A DNA stretch of 64,000 bases from Deltaproteobacteria bacterium RIFCSPHIGHO2_02_FULL_44_16 (GTDB lineage Bacteria; UBA10199; 2-02-FULL-44-16): NCBI GenBank assembly GCA_001798185.1, contig MGRM01000011.1, positions 25,938 through 89,937 on the forward strand. The letters are read 5' to 3'. Of the stretch, positions 26,641-35,374 are shown one piece after another. How positions within the stretch are numbered: the first letter of the stretch is position 1; every line of letters begins with the position of its first letter. The notes under the pieces are model-generated. The model was not told the origin of the DNA. It saw only the letters and a program-made list of their open reading frames with translations, and searched no databases. The translations under genes were made by a program, and so were the position numbers.

Positions 26641-26785
26641 CCAAAAGGTGTCTGGCAGATTTCTGGCATGACGTTAATGCAAGAAACTGCCTGACACTTC
26701 TTTTGGTGATCTATGCAAACCAAAAGAAGTGCCAGACACTTTTTTGCACTCACATCGTGCCAAAAAGATGTCAGGCACCTTTTGG
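26641..26785. repeat. Cluster of four REP-like arms
   Basis: Four related ~20-26-bp arms built on CCAAAAG.[AG]GTG[TC]C[TA]G[GA]C in alternating orientation make two hairpin pairs (26641-26705 and 26719-26785). This is the look of REP/BIME elements mobilised by Y1 (TnpA-REP) transposases. No transposase is in the window. Confidence 0.75.
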
Positions 26786-26824
26786 TTTGCGATAACAATT
26801 TTAACAGTATATAAAAAACTACCT

Positions 26825-27580
26825 ATGACACTGAATCTCGGCGATTTCGATATCATGTCCTATCTGTGGGACACCATGGAGAAGACCGAAGATGGGAAAC
26901 ATCTTCGCTATTCGTTTCAGGATCTCGACGTTCTCTGGAACATGGGCTTTGTCGATACGCTGCGGGTCTCTCCTGAAATCTGGGTTCAGGCTTTCGACAC
27001 CTATATTCAAGCTGATGGAACCTATCTTCTTTCAAAAGCCGATTTTCTCTCGTTGGATCAGTATCGCTACAAAGGAGAGATCAAGATCCCTTTTGATGCG
27101 ATGAAAATCAACGAGGGGAAATATACCGATGAAGGTTTAACTGAACTTTTTATTCTCGGTATCACACCTTCATGCGATTTTACTCCGCGTCAACTGGATC
27201 AATTTCTAGAGAAAACAAAAAAGGATTTTCGAACTCCAGATGGACTGATTCGTATTAATCAACAAGCAAAACAGCGTATTAAAATTCTTCTCGAGCAGCA
27301 TCCCTCCCCTCTTCGAAATCTGGAACTTCTTTTTGATCATCTTGTCAGCGAGCGGATCGATCCTTCATCCAAAGCCCAAGAAGTCGGAAAAAAATTCGCC
27401 GAGATTAAAACAGAGCGAGAGAAATCAAAATTTTCAGCGCAAGCAATAACGAAAACAGAAGCCAAAGCCAAAGAATTGCAACATCTCACCAAAGCGCGTC
27501 AAAAAACTTCGCCAGCATCAGATAAACCCACGACTGAACTCAAAAAAATCAGAAGGTCACCTAAAGGAGTACGTGGTTAA
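26825..27580 (+). CDS. Unrecognised 251-aa protein following the trio
   Basis: Soluble, with no signal or membrane segment. The N-terminal two thirds look globular; from about residue 180 the protein is a Lys/Glu/Ala-rich helical tail ending in a basic KKIRRSPKGVRG. The start at 26825 is chosen because upstream in-frame sequence is REP repeat; no ribosome site is seen, and 26855 is an alternative ATG. It may be a separate unit from the trio because a repeat cluster intervenes. A 23-bp piece of the structured repeat begins right after its stop. Confidence 0.7.
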   Translation: MTLNLGDFDIMSYLWDTMEKTEDGKHLRYSFQDLDVLWNMGFVDTLRVSPEIWVQAFDTYIQADGTYLLSKADFLSLDQYRYKGEIKIPFDAMKINEGKYTDEGLTELFILGITPSCDFTPRQLDQFLEKTKKDFRTPDGLIRINQQAKQRIKILLEQHPSPLRNLELLFDHLVSERIDPSSKAQEVGKKFAEIKTEREKSKFSAQAITKTEAKAKELQHLTKARQKTSPASDKPTTELKKIRRSPKGVRG

Positions 27581-27603
27581 ACCAAACTGTCGAGGATTTT
27601 CTC
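27581..27603. repeat. Fragment of the ~145-bp structured repeat
   Basis: 23 bp identical to the stop-codon-proximal end of the elements at 43038-43184 and 59950-60094 (ACCAAACTGTCGAGG followed by ATTTTCTC), starting directly after the TAA of the preceding gene. The rest of the element is absent. Confidence 0.8.
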
Positions 27604-27645
27604 AAAAGTTTCTTATATAGTCCTTTAACTTTCAAATAGAATATT

Positions 27646-27714
27646 GTCATCCTCGCGTAGGCGGGGATCCAGAAGGCAGATAAACATCTGGATTCCTGCC
27701 TTCGCAGGAATGAC
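27646..27714. repeat. GTCATCCTCGCG...AATGAC palindromic repeat
   Basis: A 69-bp imperfect inverted repeat (GTCATCC...GGAATGAC ends, internal ATCCAGA/TCTGGAT) in the gap upstream of the lapA stop. Related to 47028-47086. Confidence 0.75.
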
Positions 27715-27739
27715 ATCGTACTCATGAAAAGTTAATTCA

Positions 27740-28081
27740 CTATACCTTTGGGACTTGCTGATCTTGCTCAGAAATTTTGCGGACAACAGAGAGTTCTTTT
27801 TCGAGTTGGCGAATTTTTTTGTTCTTAGATCGCAGTTCCAGTGTTTTATAAAGTGACGGCAAGGCTTCAAGAAGAGGAAGCGCAACCATCCCAGCGCAAA
27901 AAGCGATGAGCAACACAAATCCGAGAGGTATGGGAGCAGAACGATAGGCGAAAAGCGTGGGGACCGAAAATTTAAACGAAACCGCATAACCAAACGTCGC
28001 ATCGTCAAGATTACTATAAATAAGATTGAGGAGAACAAAAAGAAGTCCTGCCATGAGAAGTGCAAAAATAAACCGTTTCAT
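27740..28081 (-). CDS. LapA-domain (DUF1049) inner-membrane protein
   Basis: 113 aa from the ATG behind GGAGGAGG. Two membrane segments (about 3-22 and 50-72) are followed by a cytoplasmic coiled-coil tail (RSKNKKIRQLEKELSVV). This is the LapA/YciS layout. In E. coli LapA works with LapB in controlling LPS synthesis through LpxC turnover; lapB is not next to it here. Monocistronic as far as visible. Confidence 0.78.
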   Translation of the reverse strand: MKRFIFALLMAGLLFVLLNLIYSNLDDATFGYAVSFKFSVPTLFAYRSAPIPLGFVLLIAFCAGMVALPLLEALPSLYKTLELRSKNKKIRQLEKELSVVRKISEQDQQVPKV

Positions 28082-28101
28082 AACCTCCTCCATCAGTTTG
28101 A

Positions 28102-28191
28102 GTCATCCTGAACCCTTCGACGATGCTCAGGCTAAACTCCGTGAAGGATCTCGTGTGATCACTTGAGATTCGCAGCTCAGCTCAGAATGAC
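28102..28191. repeat. GTCATCCTGA...CTCAGAATGAC palindromic repeat
   Basis: A 90-bp imperfect inverted repeat between lapA and the HIT gene, same family as 25026-25079 and 45159-45224. Confidence 0.75.
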
Positions 28192-28202
28192 AATCATGCT
28201 TA

Positions 28203-28709
28203 CTAAAGAGTTAATTTTTGAAAATTCGCCACTAAACGATCATACGTCGTCTGTAAATATTCTGGAAGCGTGCGCGTATCACTTATAATCGGTAAAAAAT
28301 TGGTATCCCCCACCCATCGTGGAACAATATGTATATGGACATGACCCAAAACCCCAGCGCCTGCAGGTTTCCCAAGATTGAGCCCACAATTGATGCCTTC
28401 AGTTTTTAAAGTTTCGCGAAGAATTTGAATCGCCTCACCCATGGCATGAACCATGTCCGCTTGTTCATCGCGCGTCAAGAGATGAAGTTCACCCACATGC
28501 CGCAACGGCATGACCAAAAGATGACCATTCGTATAAGGATATTTATTCATGACAACCAAGGTTCGTTGTCCACGCCACAAAATTAATTTGTCACGATCAT
28601 TCCCAGGTTCCTGAAGAAGATGACAAAAAACACATCCCTCTTCTTTTTCTTTCCCTCGCGTATCTTCAATAAATTGCATACGCCAAGGGGCCCAGAGATT
28701 ATTTGCCAT
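28203..28709 (-). CDS. HIT-family nucleotide hydrolase/phosphorylase
   Basis: 168 aa with the histidine triad GHVHIHIVP at 122-130 and a CxxC (Cys26, Cys29) that, with later histidines, may bind zinc. The N-terminal WAPWRM and NGHLLVMP patterns match the Ap4A-phosphorylase-like branch of the HIT family found in many bacteria. It probably acts on dinucleoside polyphosphates or nucleoside phosphoramidates. The start overlaps the IHF/HU gene by 11 bp. Confidence 0.87.
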   Translation of the reverse strand: MANNLWAPWRMQFIEDTRGKEKEEGCVFCHLLQEPGNDRDKLILWRGQRTLVVMNKYPYTNGHLLVMPLRHVGELHLLTRDEQADMVHAMGEAIQILRETLKTEGINCGLNLGKPAGAGVLGHVHIHIVPRWVGDTNFLPIISDTRTLPEYLQTTYDRLVANFQKLTL

Positions 28710-28983
28710 TATTCACCCGTTCGCGAAGTTCCTTGCCCACTTTGAAAAAAGGAACACGACGAGTTCCAACATCAACGGTTGCACCTGTTTTAGGGTTACG
28801 TCCTGTTCGAGGTTTGCGAGTTCGAACTTCAAAGCTTCCAAACCCACGAATTTCAATGCGTCCACCCTTTTTCAACTGTTCTGTCATAGAATCGAAAATG
28901 GTAGAGACAATCACTTCTACATCACGGCTCGAAAGATTGGGGAGCTTCTGCACTAATAATTCGATCAAGTCACTTTTGTTCAT
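28699..28983 (-). CDS. HU/IHF DNA-bending protein, IHF-beta-like
   Basis: 94 aa with IHF motifs GRIEIRGFGSFEVR, RKPRTGRNPKTGA and VPFFKVGKELRERV. The arms and the proline that intercalates DNA are present. The RIEIRGFGSF block favours IHF beta over HU. It bends DNA in recombination and transcription. The ribosome site AAGGAGG precedes the ATG at 28983. Downstream of sppA and rpsA on the same strand, as ihfB follows rpsA in many proteobacteria. Confidence 0.9.
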   Translation of the reverse strand: MNKSDLIELLVQKLPNLSSRDVEVIVSTIFDSMTEQLKKGGRIEIRGFGSFEVRTRKPRTGRNPKTGATVDVGTRRVPFFKVGKELRERVNNGK

Positions 28984-29003
28984 CACATCCTCCTTCGGGC
29001 AGA

Positions 29004-29888
29004 TTAATATCGAAGCACTGGTTTGGACGACTCCTCACTGTGAAAAGCTTTGGTCAGAAGATCAACGGATTCAAAAAAACGTTCCAAGAATTTCAACTTT
29101 GATTTTTCAAATGTTACGAGCTTCGGTTCTCCTTCAATGCCAGCAAGTTTTCCCACAAGAATAAGAGCGTCGGAAAAACTTCCCAGTTCATCCACCAGCC
29201 CAAGTTCCAGAGCTTGTCGGCCTGTAAAAATTCTTCCATCTGCAAGTTCATCTACTTTTCGCTTATCCAGTTTGCGACGTGTTGCGACATCCTCTTTAAA
29301 TTGCGCATGAATATCGGCGAGCACATCCTGCAAAATTTTTCTCTCTTCTTCGGTCATTGGTCGATCAAGCGGCGCTAAATCTTTATACTTTCCACTTTTA
29401 AGCGTTTCATGACCGATGCGAGCCCACTTGAGAAGTCCGCCAAATTCGACATGATCCATCCGCACCCCGATAGATCCCGTCACGGTACCTGGATTCGCCA
29501 CGATTTTTGTCGCTCCCACGGCAATGTAATAAGCCCCTGATGCTGCAAGCGAACCCATTGAAGCCACGACCGGTTTTTTAGCAGCAACACGCTCCACTTC
29601 ATGCAAAATTTCTTGAGAGGGCGCCACAGCGCCGCCGGGAGAATTGAGTCTTAAAAGAACTCCCTTAATATGATTTTCTTTTCTCGCTTCCTGCAACGCA
29701 TCGATCACATCTTGGGAATCGAGGATTTCTCCTTCGATCAACACCAGCGCCACATTGCCACGAGAAAAAACATTGTTGGGTTCATCGGAGAAATTTGAAA
29801 AGAAAGAGGCACACAGACCAAAAAGAAAAGCAGCGCCTACAAAAAGAACAACGAAAAAGAGAACAAGCCATAAACTTTTTCGCTTCAC
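29004..29888 (-). CDS. sppA: Signal peptide peptidase SppA (short, 36K type)
   Basis: 294 aa with one N-terminal membrane anchor (about 7-28) and an S49 serine-protease domain. GSLAASGAYYIAVGA carries the catalytic Ser and SGKYKDL the catalytic Lys. It degrades cleaved signal peptides in the membrane. It is the short single-domain type typical of Gram-positives and many deltaproteobacteria, not the 67-kDa E. coli form. Co-oriented with rpsA (16-bp gap) and the IHF gene. Confidence 0.92.
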   Translation of the reverse strand: MKRKSLWLVLFFVVLFVGAAFLFGLCASFFSNFSDEPNNVFSRGNVALVLIEGEILDSQDVIDALQEARKENHIKGVLLRLNSPGGAVAPSQEILHEVERVAAKKPVVASMGSLAASGAYYIAVGATKIVANPGTVTGSIGVRMDHVEFGGLLKWARIGHETLKSGKYKDLAPLDRPMTEEERKILQDVLADIHAQFKEDVATRRKLDKRKVDELADGRIFTGRQALELGLVDELGSFSDALILVGKLAGIEGEPKLVTFEKSKLKFLERFFESVDLLTKAFHSEESSKPVLRY

Positions 29889-29904
29889 GTCTCCCCCTTG
29901 CGGA

Positions 29905-31533
29905 CTACTCGTTCACAGCTCCCTCGGGAACTGTATCATCATTGGTATGAGCACCACTCTTTTTACCAGGAATCGTCAAATAAAATTGGCGATCTTGCTG
30001 AACCGTTTTTTCAACTTGTACTTTTATTTGATCACCAACATTGAGTTTCGAATCTACCGCTTTTGGAATGAGACCTTCAACTCCTTTTTGGAGTTCAACA
30101 ACAACGCCCGCAGAATTCACGGCTACCACTTTTCCTTCTGCATCTGTCCCTTCATGAAATCGACTGTTAATATGATCCCATGGATCATCAAGAAGCTGCT
30201 TTAACCCAAGCGAAAAACGTTCGTTGTCCGCATCAATTTGCATCACAATTGCTTCCACTTCGTCTCCTTTTTTGAAAACTTCGGAAGGATGAGCAAAATT
30301 TTGCACCCAGGTCAGATCGGAAATATGGATAAGACCATCAATCTCTTCGCCCACATCCACAAAAATTCCGAAATCAGCAATATTGCGAACGGTTCCTTTT
30401 ACTTTATTACCAATGCTATATTTCTTTTCAATTTCTTGCCATGGATTGGGAAGAATTTGTTTGAGACCTAATGAAATGCGTTTTGCTTCTGTATCGACAT
30501 CCAAAACAACCGCATCTACTTCTTCGTTCGGATGCAAAATCTTGGAAGGATGTTTTATTTTTTTACTCCAACTCATCTCAGAAATATGGATGAGCCCTTC
30601 AACCCCGTCATCAAGCGAAACAAAAGCGCCGTAATCGGTAAGACTGACCACTTTCCCATGAACACGGGAACCGACCACAAATTTTTCTTCTACATTCTGC
30701 CAAGGATCTGGTTGAAGTTGTTTTAAACCGAGCGATACTTTCTGACCTTCGCGATCAAACTTCAAGATAACAACACGAATTTCATCTCCGACTTTATACA
30801 CGTCTGAAGGGTGATTAATTCTTCCCCACGACATATCGGTAATATGAAGCAAGCCATCAATGCCGCCAAGATCGATAAACAGACCGTAATCCGTGACGTT
30901 TTTCACAATACCATTAAAAATTTGTCCCTCAGAAAGATTTTCAAGGGTCGATTGTTTCAGCGCGGCACGTTCTTTTTCGAGAATGGCTTTACGCGAAAGA
31001 ACCACGTTGCCACGACGTTTATTGAGCTTAATGATTTTAAAGAGATATTTCTGACCAAGATATTGATCCAAATTTTTCATCGGACGAAGATCAATTTGTG
31101 AACCGGGAAGAAAAGCGCGGACACCAATATCAACGGAAAGCCCACCCTTTACTTTCGCGACCACAGTTCCTTGAATATCGCCGTTTTCTGCTTCGATTTT
31201 CTCCAGAAGATCCCACGTGCGCATCCCAACGGCACGTTCTTTAGAAAGTGCTAGGTTCCCCTGATCATCTTCAACAGCTTCAATAAAAACTTCTATGATT
31301 TCGCCAATGGGAGCGGTTATTTCTCCACGAATACTCGTAAATTCATGAATCGGAACTTGTCCTTCGGATTTAAAGCCGATGTCCACCATGACAAAATCAC
31401 GAGTGGTGCCAACAATCTTTCCTTTGACGATTTCTCCCTCTTTGAGAGAGACTTGCTTCATGCTCTCTTCAAAAAGTTGTGCAAACTCCGAGTTTTGTTG
31501 TTGCTCTGTCGGTTGAATACGAACGGGACTCAT
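29905..31533 (-). CDS. rpsA: 30S ribosomal protein S1
   Basis: 542 aa with six S1 RNA-binding repeats; the recurring blocks GxV..[IV].[DE][FY]G.FVD[LV]G, GL[IL]HI[ST][DE][ML][ST]W and [RK]..LGLKQ are easy to see. S1 helps load mRNA on the 30S subunit. A clear sigma70 promoter lies at 31596-31624. Ribosome site GGAGG, 9 nt before the ATG. Leads an apparent rpsA-sppA-ihf-HIT operon. Confidence 0.96.
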   Translation of the reverse strand: MSPVRIQPTEQQQNSEFAQLFEESMKQVSLKEGEIVKGKIVGTTRDFVMVDIGFKSEGQVPIHEFTSIRGEITAPIGEIIEVFIEAVEDDQGNLALSKERAVGMRTWDLLEKIEAENGDIQGTVVAKVKGGLSVDIGVRAFLPGSQIDLRPMKNLDQYLGQKYLFKIIKLNKRRGNVVLSRKAILEKERAALKQSTLENLSEGQIFNGIVKNVTDYGLFIDLGGIDGLLHITDMSWGRINHPSDVYKVGDEIRVVILKFDREGQKVSLGLKQLQPDPWQNVEEKFVVGSRVHGKVVSLTDYGAFVSLDDGVEGLIHISEMSWSKKIKHPSKILHPNEEVDAVVLDVDTEAKRISLGLKQILPNPWQEIEKKYSIGNKVKGTVRNIADFGIFVDVGEEIDGLIHISDLTWVQNFAHPSEVFKKGDEVEAIVMQIDADNERFSLGLKQLLDDPWDHINSRFHEGTDAEGKVVAVNSAGVVVELQKGVEGLIPKAVDSKLNVGDQIKVQVEKTVQQDRQFYLTIPGKKSGAHTNDDTVPEGAVNE

Positions 31534-31595
31534 TGCGGCGCTTCCTCCATCCTTTTTGAGATTAGCTGAAAAGACCCAGCTGAAAAGGTGGCGCG

Positions 31596-31624
31596 ACCTT
31601 AGTGAGGAACATTTTTTTTGTCAA
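31596..31624 (-). promoter_or_regulatory. rpsA promoter
   Basis: TTGACA, 17 bp, TAAGGT on the minus strand; the predicted start is near 31589, giving a leader of about 55 nt before the rpsA ATG. Confidence 0.65.
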
Positions 31625-31649
31625 AGTAAATGTTTGAAAAAATAAGAGG

Positions 31650-32336
31650 TTAGACCTTTTCTTTGACGCGATATCCAATACCACGAATGGTCTCAACATA
31701 ATCAGCGGCTACTTCTAATTTCTTTCGCAATCTTTTAATATGCGTATCGACTGTTCGCGTCGTCAGCGCAGCTTCGTAACCCCACACATGATCCAGAAGT
31801 TGCTCTCGTGTTGCAACTCGCCCTTTGGTCGTCAAAAGATACTGAAGGAGTTTAAATTCAATCGAGGTCAGCCGAATTTCTTTATTTATAACCATCACCT
31901 GAAACTTTGAAGGATCAAGTGTAATTGATCCAAATTTATGAATTTTTTCTGAACTTAATTGCTGTGGTTCTCCTCGTCTTAAGATCGCTTTCACGCGAAG
32001 AGTAAGCTCGCGCGGACTAAAGGGTTTCGTCATATAGTCATCAGCCCCGACTTCAAATCCGACTATACGATCGACCTCTTCTCCTTTTGCCGTCAACATG
32101 ATCACGGGAATATACTTGGTCGTTTCTGTTGTTTTTAATTCCCTGCAGACTTCAAGGCCTCCCATGTCCGGAAGCATGAGATCGAGAATAATAAGGTGAG
32201 GTGTCTGTTTTCGAGCAATCTTTAATCCTTGAGTGCCATTCTCTGAAACAAGGACATCGAATCGGTTTTGCTTGAGGTGATGTTCAATGAGCTCTGCAAT
32301 ATCGTGATCGTCTTCGATAACCAAAATAGTTTCCAT
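31650..32336 (-). CDS. OmpR/PhoB-family response regulator
   Basis: 228 aa. The receiver domain (1-120) has acidic residues at 9-11, phospho-Asp52 and a Lys in DDYMTKPF. The winged-helix DNA-binding domain (about 130-225) has RLTSIEFKLLQYLL and TRTVDTHIKRLRKKL. It resembles PhoB most, but no phosphate genes or histidine kinase adjoin it. The ATG at 32336 lies 1 nt beyond the 3' end of tRNA-Gly, so after tRNA processing the mRNA would be practically leaderless, with no ribosome site. Upstream in-frame codons are tRNA sequence. Confidence 0.9.
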   Translation of the reverse strand: METILVIEDDHDIAELIEHHLKQNRFDVLVSENGTQGLKIARKQTPHLIILDLMLPDMGGLEVCRELKTTETTKYIPVIMLTAKGEEVDRIVGFEVGADDYMTKPFSPRELTLRVKAILRRGEPQQLSSEKIHKFGSITLDPSKFQVMVINKEIRLTSIEFKLLQYLLTTKGRVATREQLLDHVWGYEAALTTRTVDTHIKRLRKKLEVAADYVETIRGIGYRVKEKV

Positions 32337-32337
32337 G

Positions 32338-32409
32338 AGCGGGAGACGGGATTTGAACCCGCGACATTCACGTTGGCAACGTGACACTCTACCACTGAGC
32401 TACTCCCGC
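32338..32409 (-). tRNA. tRNA-Gly (GCC)
   Basis: 72 nt, complete cloverleaf with a perfect GCGGGAG/CTCCCGC acceptor, anticodon loop TTGCCAA and T-loop TTCAAAT. CCA is not encoded: the next bases are CAT, which begin the response-regulator start codon region. I see no strong promoter in the 170-bp gap upstream. Confidence 0.95.
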
Positions 32410-32579
32410 AATCTGTCAGTTCATCATAAGCTTCGTATAACTTCGTTTGTTTCGTCAACGCTCCTTGCGGCGTACATTCGAGTACACCTCAGTCGGTCTC
32501 CTCAACATGCCTCGTTATTCTCGCTTCTCATGAACTTCTCACAAGTAAAAAATGCTTCTCTAGCAACACTATAAATTTG

Positions 32580-33179
32580 TCAACCGAGCTTCTGCTTACG
32601 AAGGCCTTGAAAAAATTCCCAGGCATAATGGATACCGCTCGCGACTGAAAGAATGAAGCCGGGAATAAGCATCAGCCATGCAAGAAGCCGCCACTGAATA
32701 CCAAAAAAAGGATAATGAAGTAACAATCCAACGGTCGCACAACTGATAAATGCCGACTTATATTTTCCAGCGCTTGATGCGGCGATAATAATGCCTCTAT
32801 CCACCGCCACTCCTCGAAGCGCTGTCACCACCATTTCGCGTGAAAGAAAAACAATCACAATCCATCCGGGAATACGATGAAGTTCCACCATCATAATCAT
32901 CGCTGTCAAAAATAAAAGCTTATCGGCAAGAGGATCTAAAAATTTTCCAAACGTACTGATCTGTCCGTAACGTCGAGCATAGTAACCATCCACACAATCC
33001 GAAGCCATCGCCACCGCGACAATAAGCGCGGATATAAAAGAGAGAAATTGATTGTGAATCAAAGAAGCCTTGCTGCTCACATCATCGTTCAAAAGCGTCA
33101 TGACCGTCACGAGCACCGGAACTATGGCGATACGTGCAATCGTAATAATGTTTGGAACATTTAAAACAGATCCACTCAT
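32580..33179 (-). CDS. pgsA: CDP-diacylglycerol-glycerol-3-phosphate 3-phosphatidyltransferase
   Basis: 199 aa, 4-5 membrane segments. The CDP-alcohol phosphotransferase motif is intact: D-G-x2-A-R-x8-G-x3-D-x3-D in [31 protein letters not shown] at the start and the overall length fit PgsA, which commits to phosphatidylglycerol synthesis. Divergent from nadB. Downstream (to 32410) lies a ~170-bp spacer with no clear signal. Confidence 0.92.
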   Translation of the reverse strand: MSGSVLNVPNIITIARIAIVPVLVTVMTLLNDDVSSKASLIHNQFLSFISALIVAVAMASDCVDGYYARRYGQISTFGKFLDPLADKLLFLTAMIMMVELHRIPGWIVIVFLSREMVVTALRGVAVDRGIIIAASSAGKYKSAFISCATVGLLLHYPFFGIQWRLLAWLMLIPGFILSVASGIHYAWEFFQGLRKQKLG

Positions 33180-33235
33180 GCGGCGTGTGTAAATGGATAT
33201 TGTGTCGTTGTCAAAACGATTGTAGAACTCCTCCC

Positions 33236-34837
33236 ATGCAACAGACCTACGATCATCTCGTTATCGGAAGTGGCATCGCTGGACTGACTTATGCTCTCAT
33301 TGCTGCAGAACAGGGAAACGTTGCGGTGATTGCAAAGCGAGGCGCAGACACCACAACAACACGACAAGCGCAAGGCGGCATTGCTGCTGTTTTTGACCCC
33401 CATGATTCTTTGGAAAATCACGTGCAAGACACGCTTCGTGCTGGAGGTGGACTCTGTCATGAAGAGGTCGTGCGAGAGGTCGTGAAAGAAGCACGGCAGG
33501 GAATTGAAAAACTTGTCGAATGGGGAGTACGATTTTCAGAAATTTCGAAAGGAAATTTTCATCTGACGCGGGAAGGTGGACATAGTTATCCCCGTATTCT
33601 TCACACCGATGATGCCAGTGGAAAAGAAATTCAACGCGCTCTTCTCGAAAGAGCAAAAACTCATCCGCGCATCTCCTTTTTTGAACATCATGCGGCAATT
33701 GATTTGATGACCACGACAAAATTAAAAATTGCCGGAACGCCACGCTGCCTTGGCGCTTATATTTTGAATATTGAAACTGATGAGGTCGATGTTTTTCAAG
33801 CAGCAACGACCATTCTTGCGACCGGCGGGGCTGGAAAAGTTTATCTCTACACGTCGAACCCCGATATCTCCTCTGGCGACGGCATTGCCATGGCCTATCG
33901 TGCAGGAGCAAGTGTTGCAAATTTGGAGTTCATCCAATTTCATCCGACCTGTCTCTACCATCCCTTTGCAAAATCCTTTTTGATCTCAGAAGCCGTGCGC
34001 GGCGAAGGTGGAAAACTTCGACTCAAATCAGGCGAGCAGTTTATGAAACGCTATGATGATCGCGCAGAACTCGCCACACGCGACATTGTCGCTCGAGCGA
34101 TCGATGCAGAGCTCAAAAAAACAGGCGATGATTATGTGCTTCTCGATATTTCGCATAAACCGGCAGATTGGATTCGCGAACGGTTTCCCATGCTCTCGGA
34201 AAAATGTCGCGCATTTGGAATCGATATGACAAAAGAACCAATTCCTGTTGTTCCTGCTGCGCACTATTTTTGCGGTGGCGTGCTTACGGATCAATATGGA
34301 AAGACAACGCTTCAACATCTCTTTGCCTGTGGAGAAGTCGCCTGCACTGGACTTCATGGAGCAAATCGACTCGCATCAAACGGACTTCTCGAAGGAATGG
34401 TCTTTGGCGCGCGCGCTGCGAAACACGCGTGTGAGAACATGCGTAGGGGTCCACAACCGTGTGTCCCTACAATTCCACCATGGGATACAACAGGAACAAA
34501 TGATAGTGATGAAGAGGTCGTCATCTCACAAAACTGGGATGAAATTCGACGCCTCATGTGGAACTATGTCGGCATCGTACGATCTGACAAGCGTCTCCTC
34601 CGCGCAAAACGTCGCATCGATATTTTGCAAGAAGAGATTCGGGACTATTATTGGAATTTTACGATCACGAACAATCTTATTGAACTTCGCAATCTCGCAC
34701 TTGTGGCTGATCTTATTATCCAAAGCGCTCTCGCTCGCAAAGAGAGCCGCGGCCTTCATTATAATATCGATTATCCAGCAAAGAATGATGACTTCAAAAA
34801 AGATACGATTTTACGGATGTCGCCATTGCAAAGTTGA
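33236..34837 (+). CDS. nadB: L-aspartate oxidase
   Basis: 533 aa from the ATG at 33236, where the FAD-binding [13 protein letters not shown] begins; longer starts run into pgsA. Further motifs: [28 protein letters not shown], the active-site region [10 protein letters not shown] and CGGVLTD, and [21 protein letters not shown]. It oxidises aspartate to iminoaspartate, the first step of NAD synthesis. A short palindrome (34443-34470) is inserted in the linker before the C-terminal helical domain and is translated as [10 protein letters not shown]. Confidence 0.95.
   Translation: MQQTYDHLVIGSGIAGLTYALIAAEQGNVAVIAKRGADTTTTRQAQGGIAAVFDPHDSLENHVQDTLRAGGGLCHEEVVREVVKEARQGIEKLVEWGVRFSEISKGNFHLTREGGHSYPRILHTDDASGKEIQRALLERAKTHPRISFFEHHAAIDLMTTTKLKIAGTPRCLGAYILNIETDEVDVFQAATTILATGGAGKVYLYTSNPDISSGDGIAMAYRAGASVANLEFIQFHPTCLYHPFAKSFLISEAVRGEGGKLRLKSGEQFMKRYDDRAELATRDIVARAIDAELKKTGDDYVLLDISHKPADWIRERFPMLSEKCRAFGIDMTKEPIPVVPAAHYFCGGVLTDQYGKTTLQHLFACGEVACTGLHGANRLASNGLLEGMVFGARAAKHACENMRRGPQPCVPTIPPWDTTGTNDSDEEVVISQNWDEIRRLMWNYVGIVRSDKRLLRAKRRIDILQEEIRDYYWNFTITNNLIELRNLALVADLIIQSALARKESRGLHYNIDYPAKNDDFKKDTILRMSPLQS
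34443..34470. repeat. Palindromic repeat inside nadB
   Basis: GTAGGG and CCCTAC arms with an inner CACA/TGTG pair, 28 bp, kept in frame. It resembles small palindromic elements that tolerate insertion in coding regions. It falls at a variable interdomain linker of NadB. Confidence 0.6.
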
Positions 34838-35374
34838 CTCCCCCACCACACTCCACAACATAATTTTTACTTTTTCGTTCATCTGACCTTTGGGGAAAAT
34901 AACGCGATAGACATTGGACCAACGGTTGACATGCGGATAAAGTTTTTTCTGATAAGGACTGACAGGAAATTCTGCGACTTCAAGAGGACTCAACTTCTGA
35001 CCTTCGTCCGTTTCTAAAACAATATGCCAAAAAGTTTCGGCATCTGATGAAAAATGTTCGTAATCTTTGCGCGAATAAAGACTGACAATAACTTCAGTCT
35101 CTTCTTGCTGCTTGGTTTCCTCTTCTGCAAAATAGCGTGCTGCTTCAAGAGGCGAGAGTTTTAACAATCGAATATGCTCTTTGGCACGAGCACGACGATA
35201 ATGATCAGTTACAAATGTTGCATCCCAAATAAGTTTTGCTTCAAAATTATCCACGCTATAAAGGCGACCCGTTTTGGTTGCCTTGCGAAGCTCAGAGCGA
35301 TAAGACGCAGCAGCTTCAGCTGACAAGGAAATAAATGCAACGATAACAAATAAGAAATGGACGATAGCCCTCAT
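34811..35374 (-). CDS. Secreted protein of unknown function
   Basis: 187 aa. An N-terminal signal peptide (hydrophobic 5-17, SAEAAA cut region) is followed by a charged soluble domain with no motif I recognise. The start overlaps the dnaJ stop by 4 bp, so it is coupled to dnaJ. Its last 27 bp overlap the nadB 3' end on the other strand. Probably periplasmic or outer-membrane associated. Confidence 0.75.
   Translation of the reverse strand: MRAIVHFLFVIVAFISLSAEAAASYRSELRKATKTGRLYSVDNFEAKLIWDATFVTDHYRRARAKEHIRLLKLSPLEAARYFAEEETKQQEETEVIVSLYSRKDYEHFSSDAETFWHIVLETDEGQKLSPLEVAEFPVSPYQKKLYPHVNRWSNVYRVIFPKGQMNEKVKIMLWSVVGESTLQWRHP

Noticed and set aside
27625..28065. 146-codon minus-strand frame overlapping lapA
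   Set aside because: Out-of-frame shadow that runs into a dispersed repeat; the lapA frame has the ribosome site and family features.
32425..32450. Sequence resembling part of a loxP arm (TTCGTATAACTTCG)
   Set aside because: Only one partial arm, no inverted partner or 8-bp spacer; probably chance.
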